From the NCBI GenBank assembly GCA_007134625.1, contig SLKL01000008.1, forward strand, positions 1-16,390: a stretch of DNA of 16,390 bases, read 5' to 3'. Under the pieces are notes generated by a model, which saw only the letters and a list, made by a program, of their open reading frames with translations, did no database searches and had not been told where the DNA came from. Below are positions 13,796 to 16,390 of the stretch, one piece after another (within the stretch, counting starts at the first letter, position 1; each line of letters starts with the position of its first letter). The DNA is from Saprospiraceae bacterium (GTDB taxonomy: Bacteria > Bacteroidota > Bacteroidia > Chitinophagales > Saprospiraceae). Position numbers and translations under genes: made by a program.

Positions 13796-15290
13796 TTATG
13801 CTTCCATGAAAATCGTACTCAATACGTCTGGGAAGGTGGACAGTCGCTAATGGTCCTTTAGACACATTGAGCGCATCAAAAATGGTCAGTTTGCTTTTAT
13901 TTTTCTTTAAATCATAGACCAAATTGAGCAGAAAACCGTCACCCTCATCTGAGTTTTCAGTCCTTGGAGTAAATAAAGCTTCCCCGGTATAATAGTCTTT
14001 CCCGAAGCAATACATATCGTCTCTATTCTCCTCAAAATCACGGTGAACAACAGTATTCCACAAGCCTTCTTCCTGTTCGGCATCCATGAGTTTAACGTAG
14101 TACCCGTGCTTTTGCTTTTTGGTTAAAAATCGCTCGTCCATATTGGGAAATTCTACAGGGGCTTCGGTAAGTATTTCCTCATCAAGCTGACCGGTTTTTA
14201 GATTGAGTTTCCACCTTACCATTATAGCAACAGGGTCTAATGTAAAAGGTGGGCTTGGATTTTTAGTACCGAGGTCAAGCAAGGGAATTCTCTCATATTT
14301 CGCCACATCAGTTATCAGACAGTCTCCTTCTTCGTACATATTCATATTGTGAAATACCCAACAGGTAGGTATTTCGAACCAGCGTGTATCCGATGAAGTT
14401 CCATTTCGTGGCATCACTCCAATGCGACAACCCTTTTCAGGTTTCCAGCGGAAGGGTCGGGTAGTTCCGATATTTTTTAATTCAAAAACAGCCGGCATAT
14501 GGTAAAACATGATATAATTTTCACTCAGACCAAAGGCATGCATCATTACCCCATATGGCACATTGATCGGCTCGTATTGCTTTAATTTTCCATCTAAAGA
14601 AAAACGATAGTATTGAAAATAGGGCTCAAAAGCATTATATCCCATAGTAATCATCTCCTTTTTGAATGGGTCAGTAAGTGGATGAGCAATAGATGGACCC
14701 TTCAATTCGCCATTATAATTGTGTTTGCCTATCGTCTCTATCTCTTTATTTAATTCATAGGGCTGACCAATTTCATCAAACGCTAAAATCTTATCTGCCT
14801 GCCGCAAAACATTGGTATTGGCAGCATTCACAGTTTCGGCTATGGATTGGTATTGTTTAACGGTTGGACCTACACCAAATACGGTTCTTATACCGAGATA
14901 CATCAGGTTCAAAAACCCAAACTTAATCGCTCTCCATCCTTTCAGTGAAGTACTCATTCCGGATCGAATACCCCCGAAAAGTGCCTCATTAGCCTCGTCT
15001 TCAAGCTTCCACTTTTTAGTCTGGACGAATCGGTTTTTATATCTTACTTCTCCATTTTCAAAATAAAATGCGTTAATCATACCATCACCGTCAAACCAAT
15101 GGTAGTATTTCATATCCCTTGGCTTGAAGCGAGGATTTGGTCCGGTTCTAATTAATATCTTTCCATTGAGTTCGGGTGGAATTTCCCCTTCAATTTTTAA
15201 ATTCCTAAATTCTTCCTCCTGTATGATGGGAGCGTAATTCCCCTTTAAATAAGCGTTTTCTGTTGGTCCGAATGGCAAGTTATTTTCCAT
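13782..15290 (-). CDS. Carotenoid oxygenase (RPE65/CCD family)
   Basis: This 502-residue non-heme iron dioxygenase is of the carotenoid cleavage family, seven-bladed propeller type and full length. The four iron-binding histidines are visible: H203 (SIAHPLTDP), H251 (VMMHAFGLSENY), H314 (WVFHNMNMYEEGD) and H495 (YDFHGSIINAE). N-terminal family blocks are also present: GKILIRTGPNPRF (43-55) and YHWFDGDGMINAFYF (63-77). Such enzymes split a conjugated double bond of carotenoids, apocarotenoids or stilbenes to two carbonyl products. No carotenoid synthesis gene is in the window, so the substrate is open. There is no signal peptide. A TAnnTTTG element precedes it on the minus strand. Its end overlaps that of the patatin gene on the opposite strand, so the two transcripts are antisense to each other at their ends. 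Confidence 0.92.
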   Translation of the reverse strand: MENNLPFGPTENAYLKGNYAPIIQEEEFRNLKIEGEIPPELNGKILIRTGPNPRFKPRDMKYYHWFDGDGMINAFYFENGEVRYKNRFVQTKKWKLEDEANEALFGGIRSGMSTSLKGWRAIKFGFLNLMYLGIRTVFGVGPTVKQYQSIAETVNAANTNVLRQADKILAFDEIGQPYELNKEIETIGKHNYNGELKGPSIAHPLTDPFKKEMITMGYNAFEPYFQYYRFSLDGKLKQYEPINVPYGVMMHAFGLSENYIMFYHMPAVFELKNIGTTRPFRWKPEKGCRIGVMPRNGTSSDTRWFEIPTCWVFHNMNMYEEGDCLITDVAKYERIPLLDLGTKNPSPPFTLDPVAIMVRWKLNLKTGQLDEEILTEAPVEFPNMDERFLTKKQKHGYYVKLMDAEQEEGLWNTVVHRDFEENRDDMYCFGKDYYTGEALFTPRTENSDEGDGFLLNLVYDLKKNKSKLTIFDALNVSKGPLATVHLPRRIEYDFHGSIINAE

Positions 15291-15310
15291 AATTCTTTAT
15301 TGTATAGCTA

Positions 15311-15318
15311 CAAAAATA
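15311..15318 (-). promoter_or_regulatory. Putative -7 promoter element (TATTTTTG) of the carotenoid oxygenase gene
   Basis: Read on the minus strand this is TATTTTTG, an exact match to TAnnTTTG, 20 bp before the ATG at 15290. It lies in a very AT-rich 202-bp gap shared with the divergent acetyltransferase gene. No matching -33 TTG was found at standard spacing. Confidence 0.5.
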
Positions 15319-15492
15319 AAAATATTTTTGGGAATATTTTACTTTGACTAAGTAATAAAAAGGATAAAAAAATATTTACTAAAAAATCTCTGTCAAAATA
15401 ACACTAAATGCTACCTTAGTATTAATTTTTTAGCTAAAACAAAATTGATTCAATTCAACTATTTTCAATTGTAACCTACTAATCAATGATGA

Positions 15493-15933
15493 ATGGCTGA
15501 AATAAAAACCTTAAGTAAGACGGACATAGATGAGCTTACCCGCCTTTGGTATGAAACATCAATTATTGCTCATGACTTTATTCCCGAATCCTACTGGAAT
15601 AAAAACCGTGAACTCATGAAAAACATTTACTTGCCTGATTCTGACACACTTTTAATTCAGGATGGAAGAAATATTCTCGGTTTTATTTCAACCAAAGACA
15701 ATTATCTGGCAGCTTTATTCATTAAACCTGAACACCAGGGAAAAGGTCTGGGAAAAAAATTATTAAAACACATACAACGAAAATCCAGCTATCTGGAATT
15801 AAAAGTTTTTGCTAAAAATCTATCAGCTGTGAAATTCTATCAGAATAACGGATTTAGAATCGTCACCGAAGAAATAGATAGAGACACAGCTGAAAAAGAA
15901 TTCATCATGGAATGGTATCAGAAAAAAGAATAA
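15493..15933 (+). CDS. GNAT-family N-acetyltransferase (YjaB-like)
   Basis: This 146-residue acetyl-CoA-dependent acetyltransferase has the motif A region YLAALFIKPEHQGKGLGKKLL. In it the pyrophosphate-binding QxxGxG is Q82-G87. Motif B, NLSAVKFYQNNGF, lies at 109-121. The N-terminal AHDFIPESYW (26-35) and the block before motif A resemble the E. coli YjaB subgroup. The acceptor (small molecule or protein lysine/N-terminus) cannot be told. Two overlapping ATG codons at 15486 and 15489 lie in another frame that stops at once, so ATG 15493 is the real start. It is separated from the next gene by a single base, which indicates an operon with the Crp/Fnr-type regulator. It is divergent from the carotenoid oxygenase gene. 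Confidence 0.88.
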   Translation: MAEIKTLSKTDIDELTRLWYETSIIAHDFIPESYWNKNRELMKNIYLPDSDTLLIQDGRNILGFISTKDNYLAALFIKPEHQGKGLGKKLLKHIQRKSSYLELKVFAKNLSAVKFYQNNGFRIVTEEIDRDTAEKEFIMEWYQKKE

Positions 15934-15934
15934 A

Positions 15935-16390
15935 ATGGAACAAACAGCTGACTTGAAAGACCACATTAAGCTATTTTTTGGACTTGGGGAAAGGGAGTTG
16001 GAAAAAATCAGTACTTTCTTCAAGCCAAAGTCTATTGTTAAAGGCGAATATTTCCTAAAAACAGGACAGTACGCTGATAAGCTAGCCTTTGTAAAGTCCG
16101 GAATACTCAGGGAATTTATTTATTGCAACGATAAAGAAGTCACCAAGTGGATTGCAACAAGGGGAGGCTTTGTTGTGGATTTACAAAGCTTTGTATTTAA
16201 TCAGTCTGCAAGATGGAATATTCAGGCACTTACTGATTGTGAATTACTTGTATTGGAGGCTACTGATTATAACAGACTGTTGGAGGTCATTCCGAATTGG
16301 CCGCAAATTGAAAAAACTTTTATCGCTAAATGCTTTGTCATAATGGAAGAAAGAATTGTACAACATTTGTCCTTATCAGCGGAAGAAAGA
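15935..16390 (+). CDS. Crp/Fnr-family regulator, N-terminal part (cut by window end)
   Basis: These are the first 152 codons of a Crp/Fnr-type protein. The cyclic-nucleotide-binding-like beta-roll is recognisable: FFKPKSIVKGEYFLKTGQYADKLAFVKSGILREF near 26-60, then GGFVVDLQSFVFNQ, LTDCELLVLEATDY, and the start of the dimerisation helix. The DNA-binding helix-turn-helix would lie beyond the window. The phosphate-binding signature of true cAMP receptors (GE...RS) is not kept: where CRP has Gly-Glu and Arg-Ser this protein reads VD and SA. Binding of cAMP is therefore doubtful, as for many Bacteroidota members. The ATG follows the acetyltransferase stop codon by one base, so the two are co-transcribed. 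It may control its own operon. Confidence 0.85.
   Translation, partial: MEQTADLKDHIKLFFGLGERELEKISTFFKPKSIVKGEYFLKTGQYADKLAFVKSGILREFIYCNDKEVTKWIATRGGFVVDLQSFVFNQSARWNIQALTDCELLVLEATDYNRLLEVIPNWPQIEKTFIAKCFVIMEERIVQHLSLSAEER

Noticed and set aside
15935..16390. Direct adenylyl cyclase to Crp receptor circuit within the window
   Set aside because: The regulator lacks the Glu and Arg-Ser signature of cAMP-binding Crp proteins, and the genes are not adjacent, so sequence does not support the pairing.

Overview
The window looks like chromosomal DNA of a Bacteroidota organism, probably of the Cytophagia type. It is AT-rich. Several genes are preceded by the TAnnTTTG promoter element typical of this phylum, and Shine-Dalgarno sequences are mostly absent. 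The protein families also fit: an ArsR plus DUF6428 pair, PorT-type outer-membrane barrels, a DUF3667 membrane protein and a Bacteroidota-style Crp/Fnr protein. I see no tRNA, rRNA, CRISPR array or complete insertion sequence.

Layout. (1) 1-1558 is a short arsenic-type locus. A long non-coding leader holds tandem ~254 bp repeats, each carrying a perfect palindrome that I read as an ArsR operator. arsR and a DUF6428 gene follow. A 111-bp palindromic element (25-bp perfect terminal inverted repeats, TAAG direct repeats on both sides) sits exactly at the arsR stop codon, between the two genes. No arsenate reductase or efflux gene follows. (2) 1627-2958 holds two convergent genes for small secreted outer-membrane beta-barrels. 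(3) 3179-6319 holds a DUF3667-like membrane protein that lacks the usual zinc ribbon, an unrecognised beta-rich cytoplasmic protein, and a serine beta-lactamase-family hydrolase. (4) 6347-12843, on the minus strand, is a probable two-gene operon. It encodes an FAD-dependent oxidoreductase resembling polyunsaturated fatty acid double-bond isomerase, followed 20 bp later by a 1707-residue signalling protein (Ser/Thr kinase, AAA ATPase, helical repeats, GAF, class III adenylyl cyclase). (5) 12917-15290 holds a patatin-like lipase, divergent from the flavoenzyme, and a carotenoid oxygenase convergent with the lipase and overlapping it by 14 bp. (6) 15493-16390 holds a GNAT acetyltransferase and, 1 bp later, a Crp/Fnr-type regulator cut by the window end.

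The most suggestive region is 6347-15290. Three enzymes that by family act on lipid or polyene substrates (lipase, fatty-acid-isomerase-like flavoenzyme, carotenoid cleavage dioxygenase) are packed next to a giant receptor-like cyclase, and the flavoenzyme appears co-transcribed with it. A system that releases and modifies a lipid and couples it to cAMP signalling is a reasonable inference but is not shown by the sequence. The most concrete observations are the small mobile-element-like palindrome at the arsR stop codon and the phased array of ArsR-type operators upstream.
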